Source: Thermosipho sp. (in: thermotogales)
Lineage (GTDB): Bacteria; Thermotogota; Thermotogae; Thermotogales; Fervidobacteriaceae
Length of the DNA: 64,000 bases
NCBI GenBank assembly: GCA_017656345.1
Contig: JACDNZ010000002.1
Span: 1 to 64,000, forward strand
Direction: 5' to 3'
Shown: one piece after another, positions 15,570-24,505 of the stretch
Layout of the letters: each line of letters starts with the position of its first letter
Numbering within the stretch: position 1 is the first letter of the stretch
The notes under the pieces: generated by a model
What the model was told of the DNA's origin: nothing
Database searches by the model: none
The model's input: the letters and a program-made list of their open reading frames with translations, nothing else
Position numbers and translations under genes: made by a program

Positions 15570-18038
15570 ATGAAAATTTTCACTTTATTTATCTTACTCT
15601 TTCAAATTACCATATTTACATTTACTTTCAGCCTTTTTGGACATTCTGGAACTATCTGGCAACTCCAGATCAATGGAAAATATTTATATTCATCTGCATC
15701 AGATGGGGTTGTTAATGTTTGGGATAAAGACTCTAATAATCTTTTGTTGTCTATATACTCACACAATTCATGGGCAAGAGCCTTATTTGTTGATGAAAAA
15801 TTTATCATTGTTGGTGGGTACAAACCAGATGGAAATTTAAAAATATACGACAAAAAAACCGGAAAATTAATTAAACTATTTCATTCTGAAGGATCAATAT
15901 TCACAATATATGCAAATAAGAACTATATTGTATTTGGGGGTTCTGATAACAAAGTCTACATTATCAATAGAGAAACATTAAAACTAATTGATAAACATAG
16001 TTTTCACAGTAGATGGATAAGGGATCTAATTATAATTAATAATCAATTAATTAGCTGCGGTGATGACGGAAAAGTAATTATTTATGATATTTACACTCAC
16101 ACTCTAATAAATTCAATTTCTCTATCTGGTAGAATTATAAAACTACTTAATATAAATCAGAAAATATATGCCGTAAGTAATTTAGGAAAGATATACGATT
16201 TAAACAGCAAAAAAGTTGTTTTTAGCCTTAACAACTTTACATCTGCTTCTGCAGATGGTAAATTCATATATACAGGGAACAACCTTGGTGAACTTTATAT
16301 TTTAAACACAAAATTTGAATTAATCGATCATTTAAAAATTGCTATTGATTCGATAATTTCTATAGCTTCAACATCAAATTTAATATTCATTGGTACATCT
16401 GGAGGAAAAATAATAAAATACAATTTAAAAGATAATTCAATAATAAACTTTCTCAACAATTTTTCACTTATCAAAAAAATATTTATTGATGGAAAATATT
16501 TATATGTACTAAAAAATTCTGGTACATTAATCTCATACGACATTGAAACTGGTAAAAACTTTATCAAAAATTTCTCAGACAATATCACAAACATCTTTGT
16601 GCAAAACGGAAACATCTACTATTCAACTTCTGAAAATAAAGTGATATCCCCAGAAGGTAATGTTATTTTTGAATCTGAAAATGGTATTTCACTAATTTTC
16701 AAATTTAAAAACTTACTTTTCTTAGGAACATTTGGAGAAATTTATGTATTTAAAGACTACACCCTTGAAAATTATATTGAAATTCCAAATAGCTGGCCAA
16801 TATCTTACTACATTGGAAAAGAAAAAATAAAAATTGGAACAAACACGGGAGAAATTATTGAATATGACATTGAAACCTCAGAAATAGATAAAACAAAAAT
16901 CTCAAATAGTCCAATTGTAAAAATCCTTGAAGGAAATATTTATGTTAATTTTGATGGCACTATTTATAATAATAAAAGTTTAATTTTAAAAATAAACCAC
17001 AACATATTTGATGGTGAATTATTCAATAACCATTTAATATTTGGAACGGAAGATGGTATAACAATATTCAACATGAAGACAAAAAAAATTTCAGAAATTC
17101 AATCAGAATATCCTGTAGTTTCAATAGTAGAAAAAAATAAATTCCTATACGTATCCCTATCAAACGGAGATATAGATATTTTCGATGAAAAATTTAAAGA
17201 ATATGGCAAGTTAACGGAAGAAGAACTAAAAATTGTCACTGTTGATCTAAGTTCTGATGGGAATTATGTTGTAACCGGCGGTGCGGATAAAAAAGTTAAA
17301 CTCTGGAAAGTAGAAAATAAAAATCTTATACTACAAAAAAGTTTCGCAGGTCATAATGATTGGATAAGAACAATAAAATTCATAGGTAGCAACTTAATTG
17401 CATCCGGTTCAAGTGATAACACCATTAAGATATGGAACTATGATGGTAAACTCATAAAGACTCTTTCTTACCACTCAGGATATGTATGGACACTTGAATA
17501 CAAAGACGGAATATTGTATAGCGGTGGTTGGGATAACAGATTATTTGCATATGACTTGAATCACGAAAAATTGATTTTTGAGACTAAATTCAAAGCTCCA
17601 ATAACCTGTATTAAGCTATTTGATAACAAACTTATCATTTCATTTATCAATGGTGAAATTGGAGCTTTAAATTTAAATGATTTGAAATACGAAAAATTGT
17701 TCTCTGCAGAAAGTACAATATGGAGTTTTGATATATATGATAAATATCTTGCGGCAGGAAATGAGCAGGGGGAATGTTTTCTGTATGATCTGAAAAAAAG
17801 TAAAATAATTAAAAAATTTCAAGCTCATAGAACAACTATCTTCAGCATCAAACTCGCAAATAACAAAATTATTACTGCAAGTAGTGACAATACCATAAAA
17901 ATTTTTGATTTTGAAGGAAATCTAAAAGGGATGGTCAGCGACTTTACACTTTCAGTTCTTGCAATAGCAATAGATCCTATAAGAAATTATATAATTACCT
18001 CTTCTGGAAAAAATCCTATAATTTTGCAAATTCCCTAA
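15570..18038 (+). CDS. Exported WD40-type beta-propeller repeat protein
   Basis: An N-terminal signal peptide (about residues 1-20, no lipobox) precedes some twenty repeats of roughly 35-40 residues, which fill the rest of the 822 residues. The first blades are WD40-like (GHSGTIWQLQINGKYLYSSASDGVVNVWD), as are the last six or so (GHNDWIRTIKFIGSNLIASG, DNTIKIWNYDG). The central ones are more degenerate. No enzymatic domain or membrane anchor is visible. The repeats predict two or three propellers acting in the periplasm, probably as a binding scaffold. A good ribosome-binding site (AGGAGG) precedes the ATG. The last 23 bases overlap the end of the convergent K+ channel gene. Function unknown. 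Confidence 0.85.
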   Translation: MKIFTLFILLFQITIFTFTFSLFGHSGTIWQLQINGKYLYSSASDGVVNVWDKDSNNLLLSIYSHNSWARALFVDEKFIIVGGYKPDGNLKIYDKKTGKLIKLFHSEGSIFTIYANKNYIVFGGSDNKVYIINRETLKLIDKHSFHSRWIRDLIIINNQLISCGDDGKVIIYDIYTHTLINSISLSGRIIKLLNINQKIYAVSNLGKIYDLNSKKVVFSLNNFTSASADGKFIYTGNNLGELYILNTKFELIDHLKIAIDSIISIASTSNLIFIGTSGGKIIKYNLKDNSIINFLNNFSLIKKIFIDGKYLYVLKNSGTLISYDIETGKNFIKNFSDNITNIFVQNGNIYYSTSENKVISPEGNVIFESENGISLIFKFKNLLFLGTFGEIYVFKDYTLENYIEIPNSWPISYYIGKEKIKIGTNTGEIIEYDIETSEIDKTKISNSPIVKILEGNIYVNFDGTIYNNKSLILKINHNIFDGELFNNHLIFGTEDGITIFNMKTKKISEIQSEYPVVSIVEKNKFLYVSLSNGDIDIFDEKFKEYGKLTEEELKIVTVDLSSDGNYVVTGGADKKVKLWKVENKNLILQKSFAGHNDWIRTIKFIGSNLIASGSSDNTIKIWNYDGKLIKTLSYHSGYVWTLEYKDGILYSGGWDNRLFAYDLNHEKLIFETKFKAPITCIKLFDNKLIISFINGEIGALNLNDLKYEKLFSAESTIWSFDIYDKYLAAGNEQGECFLYDLKKSKIIKKFQAHRTTIFSIKLANNKIITASSDNTIKIFDFEGNLKGMVSDFTLSVLAIAIDPIRNYIITSSGKNPIILQIP

Positions 18039-19044
18039 ATTTTTCAATATGTTCTTTATCACCAAGTATAATTAACTTATCATTTGCTTGTATCATACTA
18101 TCTCCTGTAGGTGCAAAGTAAATCTCACCATTTCTATTAATCCCCAATACCATTATCTGGTAATTTTTTGCAAGATTTAGCTCAGCTATTGTTTTACCAG
18201 TCAATGGACTATTATCCTCTACAAATATTTCTTCTATTCTATAAGATTGTTTTCCAAACGCTACTATATCAAGAAAATTCACTGCATGCGGTTTAATAGT
18301 CAACCTTGCCATTCTTGTTCCCGCAATTTCATTAGCAGCTACGACAGTTGTTGCACCTGCATATTTGAGCTTTTTGATGGAAGAAACATCCGTAACTTTT
18401 GAAACGATAGTTAAATCTGGATTGAGTGTCTTTGCGCTTAAAACAACAAAAACGTTTATTGAATCTTCAGATAAAGTTGTAATTAAAGCCTTTGCTTTTT
18501 CAATTCCGGCTTCTTTTAAAATTTCCTCCTCAGTTGCATCACCTATTACATACGCAATAGGGGTATTTTCAAACAAATTAATAATTTTTTGAATTTTTTC
18601 TTCGTCAATATCAATTACTACAAATTTTTCTTTTTCTTTTATAAGTTCAGAAATAACATATTCACCTGTTTTACCTGCCCCCACAACAATTATATGGTCT
18701 TTCATTTTGTCAATCATTCTTCTTATTCTCCTCCTCTTTAAAAAATCTTTCAACTTTCCTTCAACAATAATGGCTGTAATCGTTGAAACACCATATAAAA
18801 CCACACTTATACCTGCAAAAATTAAAATCGAGGTAAAGATTTTCCCTCCATTAGATAAATTTTCTGGCATGCCATAACCAACTGTTGAAATTGTTATAGC
18901 AGTAAAAAAGAAGGCGTCTTCTATTGAAAAATTTTCAAAATAATAGTAATAGAAGACGCCGGATAGTAGTACCAATATTACAAGTGTTGTTAAAATAATT
19001 ATTTGCCTTATAATAACTTTTCCTAAATTAGAATATTCATTCAT
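18016..19044 (-). CDS. Two-helix potassium channel with RCK (TrkA-N/TrkA-C) regulatory domains
   Basis: Membrane helix 1 is at about residues 14-36, the selectivity filter TVGYG at 54-58 and helix 2 at 68-92. An RCK Rossmann domain begins near residue 115 (DHIIVVGAGKTGEYV), and a TrkA-C domain fills the last 80 or so residues (SPLTGKTIAELNLAKNYQIMVLGINRNGEIYFAP). This is the MthK-like architecture of a ligand-gated K+ channel. The start overlaps the cupin stop by eight bases (ATGAATGA), suggesting coupled translation. A 13-bp perfect inverted repeat lies in the coding sequence between helix 1 and the pore. The 3' end overlaps the convergent propeller gene by 23 bases. Confidence 0.92.
   Translation of the reverse strand: MNEYSNLGKVIIRQIIILTTLVILVLLSGVFYYYYFENFSIEDAFFFTAITISTVGYGMPENLSNGGKIFTSILIFAGISVVLYGVSTITAIIVEGKLKDFLKRRRIRRMIDKMKDHIIVVGAGKTGEYVISELIKEKEKFVVIDIDEEKIQKIINLFENTPIAYVIGDATEEEILKEAGIEKAKALITTLSEDSINVFVVLSAKTLNPDLTIVSKVTDVSSIKKLKYAGATTVVAANEIAGTRMARLTIKPHAVNFLDIVAFGKQSYRIEEIFVEDNSPLTGKTIAELNLAKNYQIMVLGINRNGEIYFAPTGDSMIQANDKLIILGDKEHIEKFREFAKL
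18913..18960. repeat. 13-bp perfect inverted repeat inside the K+ channel gene
   Basis: GGCGTCTTCTATT at 18913-18925 is the exact reverse complement of 18948-18960, with a 22-base spacer that is itself partly palindromic (GAAAAATTTTC). In the minus-strand mRNA it could form a stable hairpin across the codons for the loop between helix 1 and the pore. Confidence 0.85.
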
Positions 19045-19378
19045 TTCCAGGAATATATGGAATTACGCAGATAAATTCTGCGTCAACATCGCCAATATTT
19101 ACAAATTGATGTTCTTCATTTGCTGGAACAAAAATGAACGATCCTTCTTCAGCTTCATACTTGCCATCTTTAGAAACTGCTTGAATTTTCCCTTTTACTA
19201 CAAAAATTTCATGTTCCCAATCATGAGTATGATAAGGTGTATTTGCACCAGGTTTGAGTTTAAAAAGTCTCATAACAAATTTTTTTGCACCATCTTTTGA
19301 GCCAATCAATATTCTCTTTTCGATTTTACCATTATCTATGATTATAGGTTCTACTTTTTCTGGTTTTGAGACTAGCAT
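19037..19378 (-). CDS. Single-domain cupin protein
   Basis: A small beta-barrel protein of 113 residues with both cupin motifs: PYHTHDWEHEIFVVKGKIQAVSKDG supplies two histidines and a glutamate for metal, and FVPANEEHQF supplies the third histidine. Such proteins can be isomerases, dioxygenases or sensors; no substrate can be assigned. The ATG has a strong AAGGAGAG site located inside the 3' end of jag, so the two genes overlap by 47 bases in different frames. Its stop overlaps the K+ channel start. Confidence 0.85.
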   Translation of the reverse strand: MLVSKPEKVEPIIIDNGKIEKRILIGSKDGAKKFVMRLFKLKPGANTPYHTHDWEHEIFVVKGKIQAVSKDGKYEAEEGSFIFVPANEEHQFVNIGDVDAEFICVIPYIPGNE

Positions 19379-20006
19379 CTTTATCTCTCCTTTCTATTAC
19401 AACATATCTATAGGGTTCTATACCTACAGAATATGAGATTACATCAGGATAATTTTTCAAAAATTCATGAACTAATCTTCTTTCGAATGAGAACATTGGA
19501 TCAAGCTCTACTTTCTTTGTACCATTTTCTTTCAATTTTTCTATAGCATTTTTGACAATTTTTTCAATCAATATTTTTCTTTTTTCTCTGTAATCTCCAG
19601 CATCTATAATAACAGTAACTTTTGTATCGGAAAGTCTATTTAAAAATATAGTTGCAAGATGTTGCAACGCACCTAGTCCTTTTCCGTGCTTCCCTATAAT
19701 CTTACCTATACCTTCTCCTTCAATTTTTGCAATAAATACTCTCGGATTCTTAGCTTGTACCTGTACATTAATATCTTTGTCAAAATGTTTAACAATATTA
19801 CTTATAAATTCTTGAAGTTTTCTTTCATAAAAATCTTTTTTTATTACAATTTCTACAACAGCATCTCTTGCAAAAATACCTAAAAATCCAACTGAACCTT
19901 TATCAATAATTGTATATTCATATTCATTGCTATTTATTTCAAAATCTTCTTCAAAAACTGTGAGTATTTCCTCAACTGATTTACCTGTTATTGTAAGCTT
20001 CTTCAA
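19332..20006 (-). CDS. jag: Jag/KhpB RNA-binding protein (Jag_N, KH and R3H domains)
   Basis: A SpoIIIJ-associated protein. The N-terminal Jag_N domain contains GKSVEEILTVFEEDF and DKGSVGFLGIF, the KH domain GEGIGKIIGKHGKGLGALQHL, and the C-terminal R3H part has FSFERRLVHEFLKNYPDVISYSVG followed by RYVVIERR. KhpB proteins bind many RNAs and affect cell division. The usual gene order yidC-jag is kept. A TTG at 20006 has GGGGTGA at proper spacing and gives a normal MKKLTITG start; the track GTG at 20015 lies within that site. The tail overlaps the cupin gene by 47 bases. Confidence 0.92.
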   Translation of the reverse strand: MKKLTITGKSVEEILTVFEEDFEINSNEYEYTIIDKGSVGFLGIFARDAVVEIVIKKDFYERKLQEFISNIVKHFDKDINVQVQAKNPRVFIAKIEGEGIGKIIGKHGKGLGALQHLATIFLNRLSDTKVTVIIDAGDYREKRKILIEKIVKNAIEKLKENGTKKVELDPMFSFERRLVHEFLKNYPDVISYSVGIEPYRYVVIERRDKDASLKTRKSRTYNHR

Positions 20007-20011
20007 GTGTT

Positions 20012-21322
20012 TCACCCCTTATTTGGTAATCCCCAGAGTTCTCTCTGTGTAATTCCTTTGATGTTATATTTTCTGTAGATATAATAGGTTGTTCCAAGTT
20101 GAATAAGTGTATTTGCCGTGTAGTATAAAAATACTCCACTTGGTAACCCTATGAATAAAAATGGGAAAAATACTGACATTAAAATACTCTGCCATGCTGT
20201 TTTTGTATCCTGACTCGTAATTAGCGCAAGATAATATCCCGCAACTATCTGTATTATTAAGAAAGACCAGTTGTTTGCAAAACCACCTGATGCTAAATCT
20301 CTCCAGATTAAGAAAGAACCATTGAAAGCAAACTCTTCCTGATAATACCTAATTACCTGGTATAAAACTATAAAGACCGGTAATTGAATCAATGCCATCA
20401 AACAACCACTTGCCGGATTAATTTTGTTTTCACGATAAATTTTCAATAGTTCCTGTTGCTGTTTTTGTGGATCTTTGTATTTTTTCTTTACCTGCTCAAC
20501 GAGTGGTTGAATTTTTCTCATTTTGATCATTGATTTGGTTTGAGCATGATATAACGGATAGAAAATAAATCTAACAATAATTGTAAAGACAATAATAGTC
20601 AAACCAAAATTGTGTGTTAAATTGTTTATCCAACCAAAGAAATTGACTAAAGGATATTTTATATAATCAAACCAACCTGTCAAACCAGGTATAGATGCAA
20701 GCATTTCAGATATCACATCATAATCTTCCGAGAACGCCTTTTTAATTAATGTTTTTTTATACGGACCAATATATGCAAAAAATCTCAACTGCGTTCCTGA
20801 TACCTTATTTCCACCTAAAGATTTTTCATTAAATTTAATTATAGAAACTGTTTTAGTTTTCGAATATCCAGAAGCAAATATATTATCTCTTAACCTATCA
20901 TCAGATTCAAATCCAACTCTAGGCAAACTAACTGTAACTTCTTCGGACGAATTTACATACACATCAAAAGTATAATTTGGACCTTCTTTAAAATTAAAAA
21001 TCTTTTCAATACCATCATACGTAAATGTTAAAGTAACCTCTGAATACTTACCGTCTTCACCATCGCTCAAACCTTGCCAGGTAAAAGTAGGAGTACCTGC
21101 TCCTAACACATCAAATCCATCGTTGGAGTACAAGAAAATTCTTGTTCTCCTTTCAAGTGTGCTATAGATTTCTTGAATATTTCCCATATAATCAAAGTGA
21201 TATTCAATAAATCTGGTAAAAACGTAAATACCATCTGTTCTCTCCTCAACAGTAATGGTTCCAGCGTTTAATATTGAAAAAAATGCTACAACAAAAAATA
21301 TGACGGCTAGTAGCTTTTTCAA
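20012..21322 (-). CDS. yidC: YidC/Oxa1 membrane protein insertase
   Basis: A 436-residue insertase with an N-terminal signal-anchor helix and a periplasmic beta-sandwich domain of about 170 residues. The conserved Oxa1 core follows (helices from [21 protein letters not shown] through [17 protein letters not shown]). The hydrophilic-groove arginine is in [16 protein letters not shown], and the cytoplasmic hairpin reads [37 protein letters not shown]. It inserts proteins into the inner membrane with or without Sec. The TTG start overlaps the yidD stop (TTGA), and AAGGAGGCGG lies in the yidD tail. Confidence 0.96.
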   Translation of the reverse strand: MKKLLAVIFFVVAFFSILNAGTITVEERTDGIYVFTRFIEYHFDYMGNIQEIYSTLERRTRIFLYSNDGFDVLGAGTPTFTWQGLSDGEDGKYSEVTLTFTYDGIEKIFNFKEGPNYTFDVYVNSSEEVTVSLPRVGFESDDRLRDNIFASGYSKTKTVSIIKFNEKSLGGNKVSGTQLRFFAYIGPYKKTLIKKAFSEDYDVISEMLASIPGLTGWFDYIKYPLVNFFGWINNLTHNFGLTIIVFTIIVRFIFYPLYHAQTKSMIKMRKIQPLVEQVKKKYKDPQKQQQELLKIYRENKINPASGCLMALIQLPVFIVLYQVIRYYQEEFAFNGSFLIWRDLASGGFANNWSFLIIQIVAGYYLALITSQDTKTAWQSILMSVFFPFLFIGLPSGVFLYYTANTLIQLGTTYYIYRKYNIKGITQRELWGLPNKG

Positions 21323-21567
21323 TTGGACCGCCTCCTTGTAAAAATATAAAATTCATCGGGTACTGGATCCTCCCCACCCTCGTGCAATGGATTACATCTC
21401 AAAATACGCTTGAAGCCCAGGAAAAGGCCTCTTATAACTCCAAATTTATCTACAGCTTGTAATGTATATTCCGAACACGTCGGTGTATAAATACATTTTG
21501 GTGGTGTTAAAGGCGAAATAACTTTTTGATAAAATCTAATTAAAAGCTTCACTATTTTCTTCATCAT
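21319..21567 (-). CDS. yidD: YidD membrane protein insertion efficiency factor
   Basis: A short protein of 82 residues with the family pattern [29 protein letters not shown] followed by [17 protein letters not shown]. It is membrane-associated through its amphipathic N terminus and assists YidC-dependent insertion. It overlaps rnpA by 32 bases and yidC by four, with GAGAGGG in the rnpA tail as its ribosome-binding site. Confidence 0.95.
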   Translation of the reverse strand: MMKKIVKLLIRFYQKVISPLTPPKCIYTPTCSEYTLQAVDKFGVIRGLFLGFKRILRCNPLHEGGEDPVPDEFYIFTRRRSN

Positions 21568-21931
21568 TTACCCTCTCAAACGTCGAAAGAAACTTTTTTG
21601 AAAATTCTTCATAACTTAAAGTATTGAATTCTTCTGATAGTTTTTTCCTTACTATGATTAAATAATCGAATCCGCAGGGAATTAATTCTTTGTTGTTTCT
21701 TATACTTTCTCGGATCCATCTTTTTAATTTGTTTCTTTTTACCGCTTTTCCAAATTTCCTTTTCACCGATATAGCAAATCTGCTGTACGACAATTCATTT
21801 TTAATGTAAAGTATCACAAACCAGTCACTTTGAATACTTTGGCCATTCTTGTAAACCCTTAAAATATCTTTCCTGAGCTTCAAGCGTTCATGTTTTCTAA
21901 AAGTCTTTCTTCTTAGATTGCTATTCTCCAT
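21536..21931 (-). CDS. rnpA: Ribonuclease P protein component
   Basis: A basic protein of 131 residues that assists the RNase P RNA in trimming tRNA 5' ends. The family signature is [24 protein letters not shown] (RNR motif), with [18 protein letters not shown] near the N terminus. The ATG lies inside the 3' end of rpmH, giving a 19-base overlap; the ribosome-binding site AAAGGAAG is very close to the ATG, so the exact start is uncertain by a few codons. The rnpB RNA is not in this window. Confidence 0.95.
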   Translation of the reverse strand: MENSNLRRKTFRKHERLKLRKDILRVYKNGQSIQSDWFVILYIKNELSYSRFAISVKRKFGKAVKRNKLKRWIRESIRNNKELIPCGFDYLIIVRKKLSEEFNTLSYEEFSKKFLSTFERVNDEENSEAFN

Positions 21932-22047
21932 CTTCCTTTTCTTCTTCTGTTCTTCAAAACTCTTCTTCCAGCTGCTGTTCTTTTCCTTGCCAAAAATCCG
22001 TGAGTCCTTTTTCTTTTAATTCTAGATGGTTGGTATGTTCTCTTCAT
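21913..22047 (-). CDS. rpmH: Ribosomal protein L34 (missing from the ORF track)
   Basis: A 44-residue protein read directly from the minus strand. It begins [20 protein letters not shown] and ends [10 protein letters not shown], the standard L34 sequence. It is below the length cutoff of the track. GAGGAGGAAAG lies before the ATG at 22047. It is the first gene of the L34-RNase P-YidD-YidC-Jag string and overlaps rnpA by 19 bases. A good promoter lies 45-70 bases upstream. Confidence 0.97.
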   Translation of the reverse strand: MKRTYQPSRIKRKRTHGFLARKRTAAGRRVLKNRRRKGRWRIAI

Positions 22048-22090
22048 AATCTTTCCTCCTCCTCTTTATTTTAATGCATTATCTGTATTT

Positions 22091-22119
22091 ATATTATCAT
22101 AAAAGTAGATTTTAATCAA
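22091..22119 (-). promoter_or_regulatory. Promoter of the rpmH operon
   Basis: The minus strand reads TTGATT, 17 bases, TAATAT, with TG one base before the -10. The -35 box overlaps the last codons and stop of the upstream HD-GYP gene, so the promoter is partly inside coding sequence. Confidence 0.6.
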
Positions 22120-23533
22120 CAAAATCATTCAATTTATGAAACGCTCTTAAAAACGCATTGTAAATCTTTTCTGAAAATTTCTTATTTACCATACTTTTAA
22201 TTACATCTAAAGCTTCATCAATAGTCATTGCTTTTCTGTACGGCCTATCCTCAATTAAAGCAATAAAGACATCAGAAATTGATACAATCTGGGCCCTTAG
22301 ACTAATTTCTCCATTTTTCAATCCATCTGGATAACCACTTCCATCCCAATTTTCGTGATGGTGCCTGATTATGTCCGCGACTAGATTCCAACCGGGGATA
22401 GTACTAATTATTTTCTCACCAAAAATTGTGTGTTTTTTCATTAGTTCAAACTCTTCAGGAGTCAATTTACCAGGTTTATTTAAAATAGACTCAGGAATAC
22501 CAATCTTACCTATATCATGCAAAATTGCTCCATATTTTATAGCTTCAAGTTCTTCTGAATCTTTTACTCCTAGTTCTTCCGCTATTTTTAAAGCAATCTC
22601 TGCAACTTTTTTTGAATGGTTACCTGTGGCACTATCCTTTATTTCTACAGCTTCTGCTAATACCGAAATAAGTTGTATATCTCTTTCCATTAATGCTTTA
22701 TTTATTTCCTCAAGTTCCATCATCTTCAAGTCTAAATCTTCAATTGTTTTAGCATATTCTTTGTATACATCCTTAATTTCTTGAATAATATCATAAAGAA
22801 TTAATTGCAATTTTTTCATTTCAACATTTTTCATTTCATAAGTACAAAAATTAATCTCTTTTCCATTTTTTATATCATTGTAAACCTGCTTAAGTGATTC
22901 TGAAAGGGTTTCCACAGAAATTAACAAATTATTATAGTACCTTTGATTGTGCAGTATTATATACATAAGCAAAACAAAAATCAAAATTATAGGTGTAAAA
23001 AACAACAAAATATACATAAAAAATCTTGACAATTCCAGCATAACAATAACCTTATATCCAAAAATGGTATCCGAACTTTCAGTTAAAAAACCTTTTTTGT
23101 TTAAAGCTGAACCAATAAGAGTTTTTTCGTTTGAATAGACTATTTTATTATTATAAACTACCATATATATCTTTCCGCTCTTCTGCGGCATATTTAGTAC
23201 TGTTTCAGGAATTTCATATAACAAATAACCATCTTCTACCTTTTTTACATATTTCAAACTTTTAACAGAATAATAAATACCTTCCAAATATTCATTTGGC
23301 CCCTCTTTTAGTATTTTAGAAAAATCCTGCCCTAAATTACTATCATAAAAATGTTCATCTAATTTTGTTACAACAAAGAATTCTGAGTTCATCAGATTGG
23401 TTAAAAATGTTGAAGCCATTTTTGAAGAAACTTTTAAATCATTATATAAAAATCTGGTGAAGATGAAAATCTCTAAAATTAAGATGATAATAAAAATAAT
23501 TATCAAATACCATTTACTAAATACTTTCATCAT
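22112..23533 (-). CDS. Membrane-bound HD-GYP domain phosphodiesterase
   Basis: A 473-residue protein. Helix 1 is at about residues 8-30, then comes an extracytoplasmic domain of about 130 residues, helix 2 near 170-195, a coiled-coil linker and an HD-GYP domain in the last 180 residues. HD-GYP motifs are HSKKVAEIALKIAEELG, LHDIGKIGIPESILNKPGKLTPEEFELMKKH and HHHENWDGSGYPDGL. It should hydrolyse c-di-GMP in response to an external signal. It lies seven bases after a gene for a membrane-anchored periplasmic binding-type protein, which may be its sensory partner. AAGGAGTGA precedes two adjacent ATGs. Confidence 0.88.
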   Translation of the reverse strand: MMKVFSKWYLIIIFIIILILEIFIFTRFLYNDLKVSSKMASTFLTNLMNSEFFVVTKLDEHFYDSNLGQDFSKILKEGPNEYLEGIYYSVKSLKYVKKVEDGYLLYEIPETVLNMPQKSGKIYMVVYNNKIVYSNEKTLIGSALNKKGFLTESSDTIFGYKVIVMLELSRFFMYILLFFTPIILIFVLLMYIILHNQRYYNNLLISVETLSESLKQVYNDIKNGKEINFCTYEMKNVEMKKLQLILYDIIQEIKDVYKEYAKTIEDLDLKMMELEEINKALMERDIQLISVLAEAVEIKDSATGNHSKKVAEIALKIAEELGVKDSEELEAIKYGAILHDIGKIGIPESILNKPGKLTPEEFELMKKHTIFGEKIISTIPGWNLVADIIRHHHENWDGSGYPDGLKNGEISLRAQIVSISDVFIALIEDRPYRKAMTIDEALDVIKSMVNKKFSEKIYNAFLRAFHKLNDFVD

Positions 23534-23540
23534 TCACTCC

Positions 23541-24467
23541 TTATAAATCTGATAAACACACAATTTTTATCTCTCTAATCAAAGCACCGTCTCGATCGAA
23601 GTACTGCCCATGTAAATTTTCGATCTTCATATAATAATTTATCATTTGTCTTGCACTGATGAACCTATGTGATTCTACAAGATTAAAAACTTCCTGAGTT
23701 AATTCTGCAGAATAATTTAATGGATCCTTAGCAAATGAAACAATATAAACATTATCCTTCTTTCCTACTATTTTTGTCAGTTCTAAACCCACACCACTAT
23801 CAGTCAATAAAAGTATTCCTTCATAATTTTTATTCAAAAATTCAACTATATCAACAGCAGCCCTTGGTGAAGTGGTTATAACTATTGCATCATACTCATT
23901 AAAATTCAAATTACTTCTTTTTATCAATGAATTTAAGTTATAATAATAAGCATAATTTCCAGGTATATAGTCAAAAATATCCAAAAATTCCTCTGAATAC
24001 TCCTTATTAAAAGAATCCAGAAAAATAAAAACTTTTTTCACATTTTGCGCCTTTAAAAAATTCACAATTGCATCAAATTGAAAATCATTTGAAGGTATAA
24101 AAGTGAACAATCTATCAGTACTCTGTAATATTCTCATTGAAGAAACTGTCGGCGAAAATGCAACCAAATCATACTCTTCCAAGAAAGGTAAGAGTTTTTG
24201 AGCACTACTACTATACATGGGCCCAATTATTATGTTTATACCTTTTGATTTCAGGGTTCTTATATCATTTTCATCAAAGGTTTCTTCATTATAACTATAA
24301 ATTTTCAAACTTCCATTATAGCTTTCTAAAAATTTATATGTTGGATCCTTTGTTGAATAGAGAAATCCAACTTTTTTACTGGCAAATTCATACCAGTACC
24401 AAAATGCAGCAAATACGACCAAAAGAAGTAATATAAATACAAAATAATTTATAAAAACCTTTTTCAT
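23541..24467 (-). CDS. Membrane-anchored type 1 periplasmic binding-fold protein
   Basis: One N-terminal helix (VFILLLLVVFAAFWYW) precedes a 280-residue domain like the branched-chain amino acid receptors. IIIGPMYSSSAQKLLPFLEEYDLVAFSPTVSS is the diagnostic first-lobe segment, and NVKKVFIFLDSFNKEYSEEFLDIF opens the second lobe. The helix has no obvious cleavage site or lipobox, so the protein probably stays anchored. It is shorter (308 residues) than LivJ-type receptors. No transport genes are nearby. The HD-GYP gene follows after seven bases, so a sensing role is inferred rather than uptake. Confidence 0.75.
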   Translation of the reverse strand: MKKVFINYFVFILLLLVVFAAFWYWYEFASKKVGFLYSTKDPTYKFLESYNGSLKIYSYNEETFDENDIRTLKSKGINIIIGPMYSSSAQKLLPFLEEYDLVAFSPTVSSMRILQSTDRLFTFIPSNDFQFDAIVNFLKAQNVKKVFIFLDSFNKEYSEEFLDIFDYIPGNYAYYYNLNSLIKRSNLNFNEYDAIVITTSPRAAVDIVEFLNKNYEGILLLTDSGVGLELTKIVGKKDNVYIVSFAKDPLNYSAELTQEVFNLVESHRFISARQMINYYMKIENLHGQYFDRDGALIREIKIVCLSDL

Positions 24468-24505
24468 TTTTTCACCCTTTAAAGAAGAATATATTCCCGA
24501 AAATT

